From NCBI RefSeq assembly GCF_034092395.1, contig NZ_CP139301.1:496001-560000 (forward strand): a stretch of 64,000 nt of DNA. The letters run 5' to 3'. Numbering within the stretch: position 1 is the first letter of the stretch; each line of letters starts with the position of its first letter. The position numbers and the translations under genes were made by a program. Source of the DNA: Prochlorococcus sp. MIT 1307 (lineage in GTDB: Bacteria > Cyanobacteriota > Cyanobacteriia > PCC-6307 > Cyanobiaceae). Below the pieces are notes generated by a model, which did not search any database, was not told the DNA's origin, and saw only the letters and a list, made by a program, of their open reading frames with translations. Below, in pieces: positions 37,853 through 45,144 of this stretch.

Positions 37853-38023
37853 ATGAAAAAAGACAATCTAAAAAGAATTATTCGGGAGCTTGAAGACTTA
37901 TTAACTGAATTAAAAAGTGAAGTCTATTCAGACACAGAAGCCTATGTTCATCCTTGGTACGAAAAAACAGGGAGTCATGCTCATTTGCCGCATATCGAAG
38001 ATGACGATGGTTATGCTGACTAA
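37853..38023 (+). CDS. Small conserved protein, 56 aa, His/Asp-rich C-terminus
   Basis: This is a 56-residue frame with ATG start. The N-terminal half is a basic-acidic amphipathic helix (MKKDNLKRIIRELEDLLTEL); the second half is histidine- and aspartate-rich (YVHPWYEKTGSHAHLPHIED, then DDGYAD) and could bind a divalent metal. A strong intrinsic terminator follows 46 bp after the stop, supporting a real mono-cistronic gene. Function is unknown. Confidence 0.65.
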   Translation: MKKDNLKRIIRELEDLLTELKSEVYSDTEAYVHPWYEKTGSHAHLPHIEDDDGYAD

Positions 38024-38069
38024 ATGATGAGGCATCCTTCTCAATTGTTCAATAATTGGCCCTAACAAG

Positions 38070-38094
38070 GGCTTGCATTATCGCAAGCCTTTTT
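38070..38094 (+). terminator. Intrinsic terminator
   Basis: A perfect 7-bp stem GGCTTGC (38070-38076) / GCAAGCC (38083-38089) with loop ATTATC is followed by TTTTT. This is the clearest intrinsic terminator in the window, ending the 56-residue gene and insulating the P450 gene. Confidence 0.85.
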
Positions 38095-38197
38095 GACCTT
38101 TGCTCCTTCTATATAAAATGCTAATGCTTATTAAAGCCAAAAAGCCCTATCAAAATATTTTACTCGAAAAATAACACCTAGATCTATTACTACCCTC

Positions 38198-39499
38198 ATG
38201 GCTGAACCTGAACTGCGCCCTCTACCTAATACAGGTGCCCTCACTGGAATACTAGAGGCGCTCACATTTTTCCGCGATCCAGACTTTGCTCGAAAACGTT
38301 TTGAACGTCATGGAAATATTTTTGAAACATCAATGCTTGGACAGCCAATGGTGTTTATTCAAGGTGAAAAAGCTATTTGTGATCTCCTTTCTTGCCCAGA
38401 CTCGATAGAAGGTTGGTGGCCAGTGAGTGTTCAAAAGTTATTAGGTAGCCATTCTTTGGCTAATCGCAACGGGGCCTCTCATAAAGCACGCAGACGAGTT
38501 GTAGCTCAATTATTCTCGCCCCCAGCTCTACAGCGCTACAGCGCTAGCATCATCAGCATGGTTGATGAGCTTGCAAACGAGCTAAAAACCGCAAAAAAGT
38601 CGCTCCCTCTAGCAGAAAAAATGCGACGTTTTGCCTTCTCTGTAATTACATCTACGGTTCTAGGCCTAGAGGGCGCTGAGAGAGAAGAGTTATTCTCTGA
38701 TTTCGAAATCTGGACCAAAGCTCTCTTCTCAGTTCCAATCGCTCTACCGGGTAGTCCATATGCAAAAGCTCTTCAAGCCAGAAAACGCTTGCTTAATAGG
38801 CTCCAACAGGTTCTTTCTCAATCAGTGAATATAAAAGGTGGCTTAGATTTACTTTCTGGTGGTCTTGATGAAGAAGGAATTCCTCTTACTGATGAAGATC
38901 TCATAGAGCAACTTCTTCTTCTTTTATTTGCAGGCTATGAAACCACAGCTTCTGCACTCACCTGCCTAATGTATTACCTACTTCTCAACCCACCAATTGA
39001 AACATGGCTGCGAGAGGAGATAGATGCACTGTGTTGGCCTCCAGAGCCTGAACAGGCCAACATCTCTTACGACCCAGCGAATGCCCCGAAACTTGACGCA
39101 GTAGTGAATGAGGTAATGCGACTTAGCCCGCCTGTAGGAGGTTTCTTCCGCCGCACCAAACGGACCATAGTGATCGGCGGCGTAGCAGTTCCAAAAAATC
39201 GCGTGGTGCAAGTTGCCTTAACTGCATCCAACCGTCATGGCCTTGGCGATCTTGATGCCTTCCGACCCCAACGCCATTTAGAGGATGGATGTTCAGTCTC
39301 CATGATGCCTTTCGGCAACGGAGAGCGTGTGTGTCTTGGAAAAGCGTTGGCTGAACTCGAGATCCGTTTGATGGTAGTGGGATTGTTTCATAGATTACGA
39401 CTTGCTGTAATCCCTGATCAAGATTTCACCCTGCAACAATTGCCCAGCCCGGCTCCAAGAGATGGCTTACTGGTCAAAGTGCTATCGCCCAACTCCTAG
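38198..39499 (+). CDS. Cytochrome P450 (CYP120-like)
   Basis: This is a 433-residue P450 mono-oxygenase. The I-helix oxygen-activation motif is FAGYETTASA, the K-helix ExxR is NEVMRLSPP, and the haem loop is FGNGERVCLG with the thiolate cysteine C379. Length and order are normal. It most resembles the CYP120 group of cyanobacteria, of which the Synechocystis member hydroxylates retinoids; a carotenoid-derived substrate is therefore plausible but not shown. There is no membrane anchor. The local base composition is a little richer in G+C than that of the neighbours, consistent with transfer or simply a conserved core gene. Confidence 0.9.
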   Translation: MAEPELRPLPNTGALTGILEALTFFRDPDFARKRFERHGNIFETSMLGQPMVFIQGEKAICDLLSCPDSIEGWWPVSVQKLLGSHSLANRNGASHKARRRVVAQLFSPPALQRYSASIISMVDELANELKTAKKSLPLAEKMRRFAFSVITSTVLGLEGAEREELFSDFEIWTKALFSVPIALPGSPYAKALQARKRLLNRLQQVLSQSVNIKGGLDLLSGGLDEEGIPLTDEDLIEQLLLLLFAGYETTASALTCLMYYLLLNPPIETWLREEIDALCWPPEPEQANISYDPANAPKLDAVVNEVMRLSPPVGGFFRRTKRTIVIGGVAVPKNRVVQVALTASNRHGLGDLDAFRPQRHLEDGCSVSMMPFGNGERVCLGKALAELEIRLMVVGLFHRLRLAVIPDQDFTLQQLPSPAPRDGLLVKVLSPNS

Positions 39500-39854
39500 C
39501 GATGTCATCTGAGAATTTGAAGTGGTTGTCAATTCTTATAATGTGTGGCTTCAACTAATAGGCTATTAAATACAGATATATCTACTGTCATAAGTTGAAT
39601 ACTCATAGAGCTTAGAAGAGTATAAAAAGACAATGGAGCAAACTTGGAAATAGTTGAAGTGTCTCTTTAGTTTGAAAAAAACTAATTAAAGTCGACGTTT
39701 TCTCAAAGACATCTCTTCCTATTGAACAACTTTATGAATTTCATGCCATGCCATGCCAAAAACGAGCTAGTTCAAAGGTTTCAAATTAAATATCAATGAA
39801 TTGGTAATGGATTTGCCTTAATGGTTTGAGCACTAAGACAAGTTGGCTCCAAGA
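39500..39854. other. Gene-free spacer with short CATGC repeat
   Basis: This is a spacer between converging P450 and znuB. It holds a small direct repeat CATGCCATGCCATGCC near 39742-39757 and no frame longer than 20 codons. No good terminator hairpin is seen for either gene. Confidence 0.35.
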
Positions 39855-40640
39855 TTACTTCTTGACGGGCAAAAATACCAAGGAAGCAACACACAGAACA
39901 CTGATAAGAGGACCTGGAGACAAATTAAAAATTACCGCCATTAAAAAACCAATAGATGATATTACTAGCCCAAACATTGAAGATCGAGCCATGGCAACCC
40001 ATAAGCTTGTTGCTTTATTTAAGCCCAATAAAGTAGGAGTAGAAAGCAAAGCAATTACAAGGATCACACCAACAGCAGACATTGAGCTAACGATGACAAG
40101 AGAAGTCGTGAAGCCGAGAGCCAAGTTCAAAAAAGACACATTTATACCACTAGCAGCGGCACCTTCTGGATCTAACCCAACATGAACCAATTTGTCGTAT
40201 CCACAAATCATCAAACAAATAAAAATTAAAAAGGCAATAAGGATTCTTAAAAGATCTCCCAAATTAGCTGTCAATAGATCACCAAAGAGAACAGCTTCTA
40301 AATCAATTTTGACACCAAGAAGAGGAATAAGAAGAACACCAAGTCCAATTGCTCCAGCAAGTACTGTATTCATCACAGCTTCATAGTGATCACTTCGTTT
40401 GTTAGTCAGACTTTCTGCAAAAAGTGCTCCAAACAAACCACTAATCACACCTCCAATAGAAGGGTGAACTCCAAGGGCTACTGCCAAAGCCAAACCTGGC
40501 AAAACAGAGTGAGAGATTAAATTGACTTGTAATAGTCTTTTATGGGTAATTAAGACAGTCCCCATAGCGGGGCAAAGCATTCCTGAAAAAAAAGTTAGAA
40601 TCAGTGGAATTATCCACCACTGTGCATTAATAAAAGACAT
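39855..40640 (-). CDS. znuB: Zinc ABC transporter permease ZnuB
   Basis: This 261-residue permease of the ABC-3 family has about seven to eight hydrophobic helices. It opens with WWIIPLILTFFSGMLCPAMG and contains HKRLLQVNLISHSVLPGLAL, a segment well conserved in Zn/Mn permeases. The start is taken at ATG 40640, one codon after a TTG. With ZnuC and ZnuA it imports zinc. Between it and znuC lies the zur gene on the opposite strand, so a znuCB message would run antisense through zur. Confidence 0.92.
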   Translation of the reverse strand: MSFINAQWWIIPLILTFFSGMLCPAMGTVLITHKRLLQVNLISHSVLPGLALAVALGVHPSIGGVISGLFGALFAESLTNKRSDHYEAVMNTVLAGAIGLGVLLIPLLGVKIDLEAVLFGDLLTANLGDLLRILIAFLIFICLMICGYDKLVHVGLDPEGAAASGINVSFLNLALGFTTSLVIVSSMSAVGVILVIALLSTPTLLGLNKATSLWVAMARSSMFGLVISSIGFLMAVIFNLSPGPLISVLCVASLVFLPVKK

Positions 40641-40678
40641 CAAGCAAACGATTCAGTATTGTCAATAAAAGAGATCAA

Positions 40679-41101
40679 ATGAAGATCTTGCCGATGTGTA
40701 AAAGCGGGCCTGAAATTTCTAAACGTCAAAAGCAACTGCTTGAAGAACTTGGGATTTGTGATGACGAAATGAGTGGTCAGGAATTGCATCGAAGATTGCA
40801 TGAAAAAGAGCTTTCTATGGGTTTGACGACGATATATCGGAATTTGCAAGCACTTGTTAAACGGGGTTTAGTTCGTTCCCGACACCTCCCTACAGGTGAG
40901 GTTCTTTATGCTCCAGTGGATAGAGATGTTCACCATTTAACTTGTGTTGATTGTGGACAAACTACCCGTTTGAAGGGATGTCCTGTAAAAGATATCGAGC
41001 TTCCCAAAAACAAAGGCCAAAAATTTGAAGTCTTGTTCCACACACTTGAACTTTTTGGTCTTTGTGAACTCTGTTTCCAGCGCCAAAAGAAAAAAGTTTA
41101 A
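40679..41101 (+). CDS. zur: Fur-family zinc regulator Zur
   Basis: This is a 140-residue Fur-family repressor. It has a winged-helix N-terminal domain with MSGQELHRRLHEKELSMGLT and TIYRNLQALVKRGLV (the DNA-recognition helix), and a C-terminal metal domain with HHLTCVDCGQ and LCELCFQ, the two CxxC pairs of the structural zinc site. The context between znuB and znuC makes Zur more likely than Fur. It lies 35 bp from znuB and 16 bp from the end of znuC. ATG at 40679 is used; an ATG five codons later is also possible. Confidence 0.9.
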   Translation: MKILPMCKSGPEISKRQKQLLEELGICDDEMSGQELHRRLHEKELSMGLTTIYRNLQALVKRGLVRSRHLPTGEVLYAPVDRDVHHLTCVDCGQTTRLKGCPVKDIELPKNKGQKFEVLFHTLELFGLCELCFQRQKKKV

Positions 41102-41117
41102 CTTCTTTTTTGAAAAG

Positions 41118-41819
41118 CTAAGCACAACAATGATTGCCCATACAAGTAATTGAATCGAGGCTGTCCTGGACATCATTGGGACTTCCTGAAGCTAAAACAG
41201 TCTTATCTAATGCGATTACTTTGTCATAAGCACTCAAAGCCTTACCCCAATCATGACTACTAACAAAAACTGTTAAACCAGCGTCAGCTAATTGACGAAT
41301 AATGATCAGAAACTGTTCTCTAGTTGGTGGGTCTAAAGAAGAGCATGGCTCATCAAGTAGAAATATTGATGCTGAGCTCATCAATGTTTTTGCCAATAAT
41401 GCACGCTGTTGTTGACCACCCGATAATGTATCAAGTCTTCTTTTTGCAAAATCAGATATTCCAACTCGTTGAAGTGCTGCTTCTAATTCACAACATGTTG
41501 ATCTGGAATGGTTTACTCGACCTAATGAGACTAACCCTTCAACAGTAATAGGAAACCTCCAGTTCAGTAAACCTCTTTGTGGCATTAGAGCAACTTGATT
41601 TCGAGCAATAATTAAAGGATTACCATCAACCATGATCTGACCCTTATTTGGCTTAAGTTGTCCCTGCAATAAACGTAATAATGTGGATTTACCAGCACCG
41701 TTTGGACCAACTAGTGCTGTCAAGGTGCCTTGTGTGAGCTCTATTGAGACATCATTCAAAACAAGTTGACTTTGCTTTGAATACGAATAGGTCAAATCTT
41801 CTGCAATCAAAAAAGCCAT
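41118..41819 (-). CDS. znuC: Zinc ABC transporter ATPase ZnuC
   Basis: This is a 233-residue ABC ATPase with Walker A GPNGAGKST (residues 38-46), Q-loop region ALMPQRG, signature LSGGQQQRALLAK, Walker B IFLLDEPCSSLD and an H-loop SSHDWGKA. It ends in a Cys/His tail MGNHCCA, which might sense zinc. The gene diverges from znuA over a 65-bp spacer with a Zur-like palindrome, and its transcript probably continues through the antisense of zur to znuB. Confidence 0.93.
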   Translation of the reverse strand: MAFLIAEDLTYSYSKQSQLVLNDVSIELTQGTLTALVGPNGAGKSTLLRLLQGQLKPNKGQIMVDGNPLIIARNQVALMPQRGLLNWRFPITVEGLVSLGRVNHSRSTCCELEAALQRVGISDFAKRRLDTLSGGQQQRALLAKTLMSSASIFLLDEPCSSLDPPTREQFLIIIRQLADAGLTVFVSSHDWGKALSAYDKVIALDKTVLASGSPNDVQDSLDSITCMGNHCCA

Positions 41820-41851
41820 GAATCAAAGCATTTACTCACAAAGAAAACGGG

Positions 41852-41864
41852 AATGATTATCATT
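41852..41864. promoter_or_regulatory. Zur-like operator between znuC and znuA
   Basis: AATGATTATCATT is a perfect 13-bp palindrome with a central T, in the sequence class bound by Zur (TGATAATnATTATCA-like). It sits in the 65-bp divergent znuC-znuA spacer, 21 bp before znuA ATG and 33 bp before znuC, so one dimer pair could repress both. Zur is encoded nearby. In vivo use is inferred. Confidence 0.8.
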
Positions 41865-41884
41865 ATACTGTTTGAAAACAGTTC

Positions 41885-43000
41885 ATGCGAATTTTCAAGA
41901 GCTTCTCAAAGGCAGAGCAAGGAAAAGCATTAATTGCCAGAACAATCATTAACACCTCTATTTTAACTGGTGCGTTTTTTTTAACTGGAATCAATCAGTT
42001 CGTACAAGCCAAGTCCAAGTCAATAGTTGCCGTGGAGCCATTAACTTGCGATCTGGTTACAGCAATCGCTCCCCCTTCCAGTCCCATTCAATGTTTGTTT
42101 GATAGGAAGCAAGATGTTCATGACATCAAAATTAAACCTAGGCAAGCCCAAAGACTTAAAAAAGCAACTCAAGTATTTACTCTTGGGCAAGAAATGTCTC
42201 CTGCAATGAAAAAATGGCTAAATAATCCCATAACAGTTGTTGTAGGTGTTAGCGCAATAGAGATAGACAACCATGACAACCATGACGCACATGACAACCA
42301 TGACGCACATGACAACCATGACGCACATGACAACCATGACGCACATGACAACCATGACGCACATGACGCTGAGCACTCAACTGAAAAGCATGAGCACCAT
42401 TTCCATGCTGGCTTAGACCCCCATATTTGGCATGATCCTCAAAACATAATTAAAATGAGTAGGATTATTTCCAAGAACATCAAGAAGAACTATTCCTTTC
42501 TTGATACAAAAACCAGAAATATTGTAAATGAAAGATATCAATCTGTAGAATCTATTTTAAAAGATTTAGATCAATGGGCAAAGAAGCAAGTCTCTACAAT
42601 TCCCAATAAAAATCGCTGGATAGTTTCTAAACACAAAGCCATGAGATACTATGGAGAAGCATTTGGATTACGAACTCTTAGCTTACTAGATTTTCTAGGC
42701 CACTCATCCAGTCTAAGACCAAAGGCCATTTCATTTATAATAGGAGAGCTAAGAAAAAATAATATAGAAATCATTTTTGCTGAACAAAAACCTCCCTCAA
42801 AGTTGATTAAGAACCTAAGCAAACAAACTTCAATTCCTATATCTTCAAAACCAATTTATGTTGATGGTTTAATGCCCAAAGGGAGCACTATTTCAGTGGC
42901 TGTCCATAACACTTGTACTATCGTTAATTCATTAGGTGGTTTATGTAACAAGGAAGAAGGTCAACAAATAGAAGATAGATGGCATTTGCTTATTAAGTAA
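41885..43000 (+). CDS. znuA: Zinc ABC transporter substrate-binding protein ZnuA
   Basis: This 371-residue periplasmic zinc receptor belongs to the cluster A-I solute-binding proteins. After a signal segment (SILTGAFFLTGINQFVQA) it has the metal-binding residues of the family: the first His-Asp region near VHDIKIKPRQAQ, HHFHAGLDPHIWHDPQ, and later KHKAMRYYGEAFGL. A low-complexity His/Asp loop occupies residues 127-165, including five perfect NHDAHD repeats. The loop is typical of ZnuA but unusually regular here. It is regulated with znuC by the shared Zur-like box. Confidence 0.93.
   Translation: MRIFKSFSKAEQGKALIARTIINTSILTGAFFLTGINQFVQAKSKSIVAVEPLTCDLVTAIAPPSSPIQCLFDRKQDVHDIKIKPRQAQRLKKATQVFTLGQEMSPAMKKWLNNPITVVVGVSAIEIDNHDNHDAHDNHDAHDNHDAHDNHDAHDNHDAHDAEHSTEKHEHHFHAGLDPHIWHDPQNIIKMSRIISKNIKKNYSFLDTKTRNIVNERYQSVESILKDLDQWAKKQVSTIPNKNRWIVSKHKAMRYYGEAFGLRTLSLLDFLGHSSSLRPKAISFIIGELRKNNIEIIFAEQKPPSKLIKNLSKQTSIPISSKPIYVDGLMPKGSTISVAVHNTCTIVNSLGGLCNKEEGQQIEDRWHLLIK
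42278..42367 (+). repeat. Five perfect 18-bp tandem repeats in znuA
   Basis: Five identical units AACCATGACGCACATGAC run from 42278 to 42367 and encode NHDAHD each time (residues 132-161). They are in frame, so changes in copy number would keep the protein open and only lengthen or shorten the zinc-binding loop. Confidence 0.93.
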
Positions 43001-43098
43001 ATTTATCATTTAATCAATGTATGCTGTTGTGAACCCTAAACACTTATTTTCTTTACCTTTAAAATTAAGTTGATATCTCATAAAAAAGCTTATTGAAA

Positions 43099-44295
43099 TC
43101 ATTGATTAAAAATCGAGTCGCAAAGAAAATTCGCTATTGACATTGAAGACGTAAATGCTGGGCTGATTGCATTTACAACATGTATTGCTTTTTTAGATCT
43201 GTTTACGAGAAAGTCATCAAAGAACTTCATATTGCTCTTATTAACTAATTGTGGGCGAATTCCATATCTTTCCGGAGTCATATTGACCTGAATTCCAGAC
43301 GAAATTCTAGGGTCAAAAAATGCTTTAGCGCGAGATTGGAATTTTAAATTCGTTCTAATAGAAAACTCGGAGGCTGCATGTTCTCTAAAATTATTGTAAT
43401 TACCAAGCATCATTAAAGTTAATGTCGTCAAACGTGATGGAATTTCTAAAAGATCACTGATAGAAAATTGATCATAGTACTTAGAGAGTGATGGGACAGC
43501 ATTTGGTCCTACCAAGATCTGGGCATCAGTTGTTGGAGTTATGTGCACTCCCAAGAAAGGCAGTTCAGGGTCAGGAACTGGATATAGATTCGTTTTCAGC
43601 TTAACTGAAGTTTTTTGGAATCCATATTGACCAAGTATTGGTAATAAGATTAGATTGTTTGGTGAATTCAAATCAGATTGACATAACGCTAAAGAGCCTG
43701 GACCAGATACATTAAATATGTAATCATATAAAGATGTTTTCGCTCTAAATCTTGTTACACTTCCCTTGCAACCATCTATAGATGATACTTTATCTTTTAT
43801 GAAGTTAACATCTAATTCTTTAAGCTTATTATAAAGAGAGCAAAGAATGGACTTAGGTGAGAATACCTTTGTCAATGGAGACCATAGATAATTATCTCTT
43901 TCAATAATTCCAGGCTGTATATTGAATGCTCTTTGATAATTAATCAATTCTACCGTGCAATTGTTTAACTCTGCATTCCTCTTAATTATACTCATTCTTT
44001 TGTAATCGATATCATTAAAAGGAACCAATATCTTTCCACAATTCAATAAAGGCAAGTGATTATTATTTATATAATTCAAAAGCAGCTTTCTACCTTCTTG
44101 GCAAAATTTTGCTTTTAAGCTACCAGGTTCATAATAAAGACCTGCATGAAGAACGCCACTATTCCTAATTGATGTTCCATTCGAAGGTATTGAGTTCTCA
44201 TCTATTAAATCTATATAGATTTTAGGATATCTTTTCTTTATTTCAAGGCACAAAGTCAACCCAATGATACCAGAACCAATAACACATATCCTCAT
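43099..44295 (-). CDS. LhgO-like FAD-dependent oxidoreductase
   Basis: This 398-residue flavoprotein resembles L-2-hydroxyglutarate oxidase (LhgO). The dinucleotide motif VIGSGIIGLTLCLEI is near residue 5, followed by the family mark SIRNSGVLHAGLYYEPGSLK, CQEGRKLL, and GPNAVPSL near residue 270. ATG at 44295 is preferred to an upstream TTG because the FAD motif then starts properly. It would oxidise a 2-hydroxy acid and pass electrons to the quinone pool or oxygen; the substrate is uncertain. It is a single gene with no partners. Confidence 0.85.
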   Translation of the reverse strand: MRICVIGSGIIGLTLCLEIKKRYPKIYIDLIDENSIPSNGTSIRNSGVLHAGLYYEPGSLKAKFCQEGRKLLLNYINNNHLPLLNCGKILVPFNDIDYKRMSIIKRNAELNNCTVELINYQRAFNIQPGIIERDNYLWSPLTKVFSPKSILCSLYNKLKELDVNFIKDKVSSIDGCKGSVTRFRAKTSLYDYIFNVSGPGSLALCQSDLNSPNNLILLPILGQYGFQKTSVKLKTNLYPVPDPELPFLGVHITPTTDAQILVGPNAVPSLSKYYDQFSISDLLEIPSRLTTLTLMMLGNYNNFREHAASEFSIRTNLKFQSRAKAFFDPRISSGIQVNMTPERYGIRPQLVNKSNMKFFDDFLVNRSKKAIHVVNAISPAFTSSMSIANFLCDSIFNQ

Positions 44296-44439
44296 TGATG
44301 TATATATGCATAATGTTAATTTCAATTATGTTAGCAAGGCGCCTGCTAAATTAATAATGTAATCACCAAAAAATAATTGCCTTTACAAAGCAAAAGCCAA
44401 AAAGCTTGACCTCGCTAAAAAGAATACAGAGATCTCAAT

Positions 44440-44502
44440 GATTAATGTTGGTGGTGGATCTAAGACATCGCTTCCAATTTCCCACTCTAGAGGTTTTCTT
44501 CC
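44440..44502 (+). repeat. Duplicated leader element, copy A
   Basis: This is a 63-bp sequence immediately before the ATG of the 62-residue gene. It matches the leader at 47728-47791 in about 45 positions, with blocks GATTA, TGT, GGTGGTG, AAGA, ATCGCTTCC and CTCTA shared. It is out of frame here, so it is not coding in this copy. It may be a promoter/leader or attachment module for the micro-gene cassette. Confidence 0.75.
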
Positions 44503-44691
44503 ATGGCAATAACCAACTGGCTCAAAGGCTTTAAATTAGATATCCATACTCCTGGTACTGGATTTGCATTGATGGTATTAGCCCTAACTCAAGTACCAGT
44601 AGCAATCAAGACCTCTGCAGAGATCTATTGCATGGAGAAAGTAGGAGTAAGAACAGGATCATTCATTGCTGCAGTCAAAGAGTGCAATTGA
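44503..44691 (+). CDS. Hypothetical protein, 62 aa, one helix
   Basis: This 62-residue protein has ATG start directly after the duplicated leader. The basic N-terminus (MAITNWLKGFKLDIHTPG) is followed by a hydrophobic helix (GFALMVLALTQVPVAI) and a C-terminal half with two cysteines (EIYCMEK and VKECN). It occupies the place taken by a different gene pair in the second cassette. No domain is recognised. Confidence 0.6.
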   Translation: MAITNWLKGFKLDIHTPGTGFALMVLALTQVPVAIKTSAEIYCMEKVGVRTGSFIAAVKECN

Positions 44692-44724
44692 TAGGAGACA
44701 TGACTACAAAAGAAGGCTAACTCA

Positions 44725-44859
44725 ATGAAACACCTCACAGCTACCTACCTCGACTTCATTTAAACCATTGGTGTGATTTTGATCATTGGAGTTGCTGCTT
44801 ATGCAATTAAAAAGATGCTGCTACGTGTAGAGAATGCCCAAGTCAAGATCAAAGAGTGA
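44725..44859 (+). pseudogene. Pseudogene copy of the 44-aa membrane micro-gene
   Basis: This sequence aligns over its full 135 bp with the intact gene at 48126-48260 (same ATG and stop). Codon 13 is TAA instead of CAA (TTC ATT TAA vs TTC ATT CAA), a single C-to-T change that truncates the protein before its membrane helix. The rest of the frame is conserved (AAYAIKKMLLRVE), so decay is recent. Confidence 0.85.
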
Positions 44860-44860
44860 T

Positions 44861-44940
44861 ATGGATGCTCTTAACCCACCACGGCAAGTTGATGGAAGTA
44901 GTGGTCCTTCACGCAGCTGCTGATCATGGCAAACTACAAT
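44861..44940 (+). pseudogene. Pseudogene copy of the 56-aa membrane micro-gene
   Basis: ATG at 44861 begins a frame matching the N-terminus of the gene at 48262-48432 (MDALNPP vs VDALDPL, then QV.G). A one-base deletion in the TCACGCAGCTGCTGATCATGG stretch (against TCCCCGCTGTTGTTGATCATGG) causes a stop at codon 21. Downstream similarity fades after about 44940, so the 3' half is lost. Confidence 0.75.
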
Positions 44941-45144
44941 CTCAGAACAAAAGGGACGAAAAAATTCAATCATCTATCTCATAAGACATCTGAGATTTCA
45001 GAAAAACAAAGGATGTACAAAATGATCGGAACGCCTTTTTTACAAGCGTAGAAGAATGAGGTTGATTTTTCTTTCTGTAAAGCATTAGATCTGCCTTTTC
45101 TCACTTCCAGCACTGATAACCTTTACCTAAACTGCGCGAAAATA

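Noticed and set aside
39826-40386. Plus-strand frames of 119 and 64 codons over znuB
   Set aside because: They are antisense to an intact ABC-3 permease; the lysine/threonine-rich product is typical of antisense to membrane proteins.
42278-42367. Tandem repeats considered as CRISPR or regulatory repeats
   Set aside because: They have no spacers and are in frame within znuA, coding its His/Asp loop.
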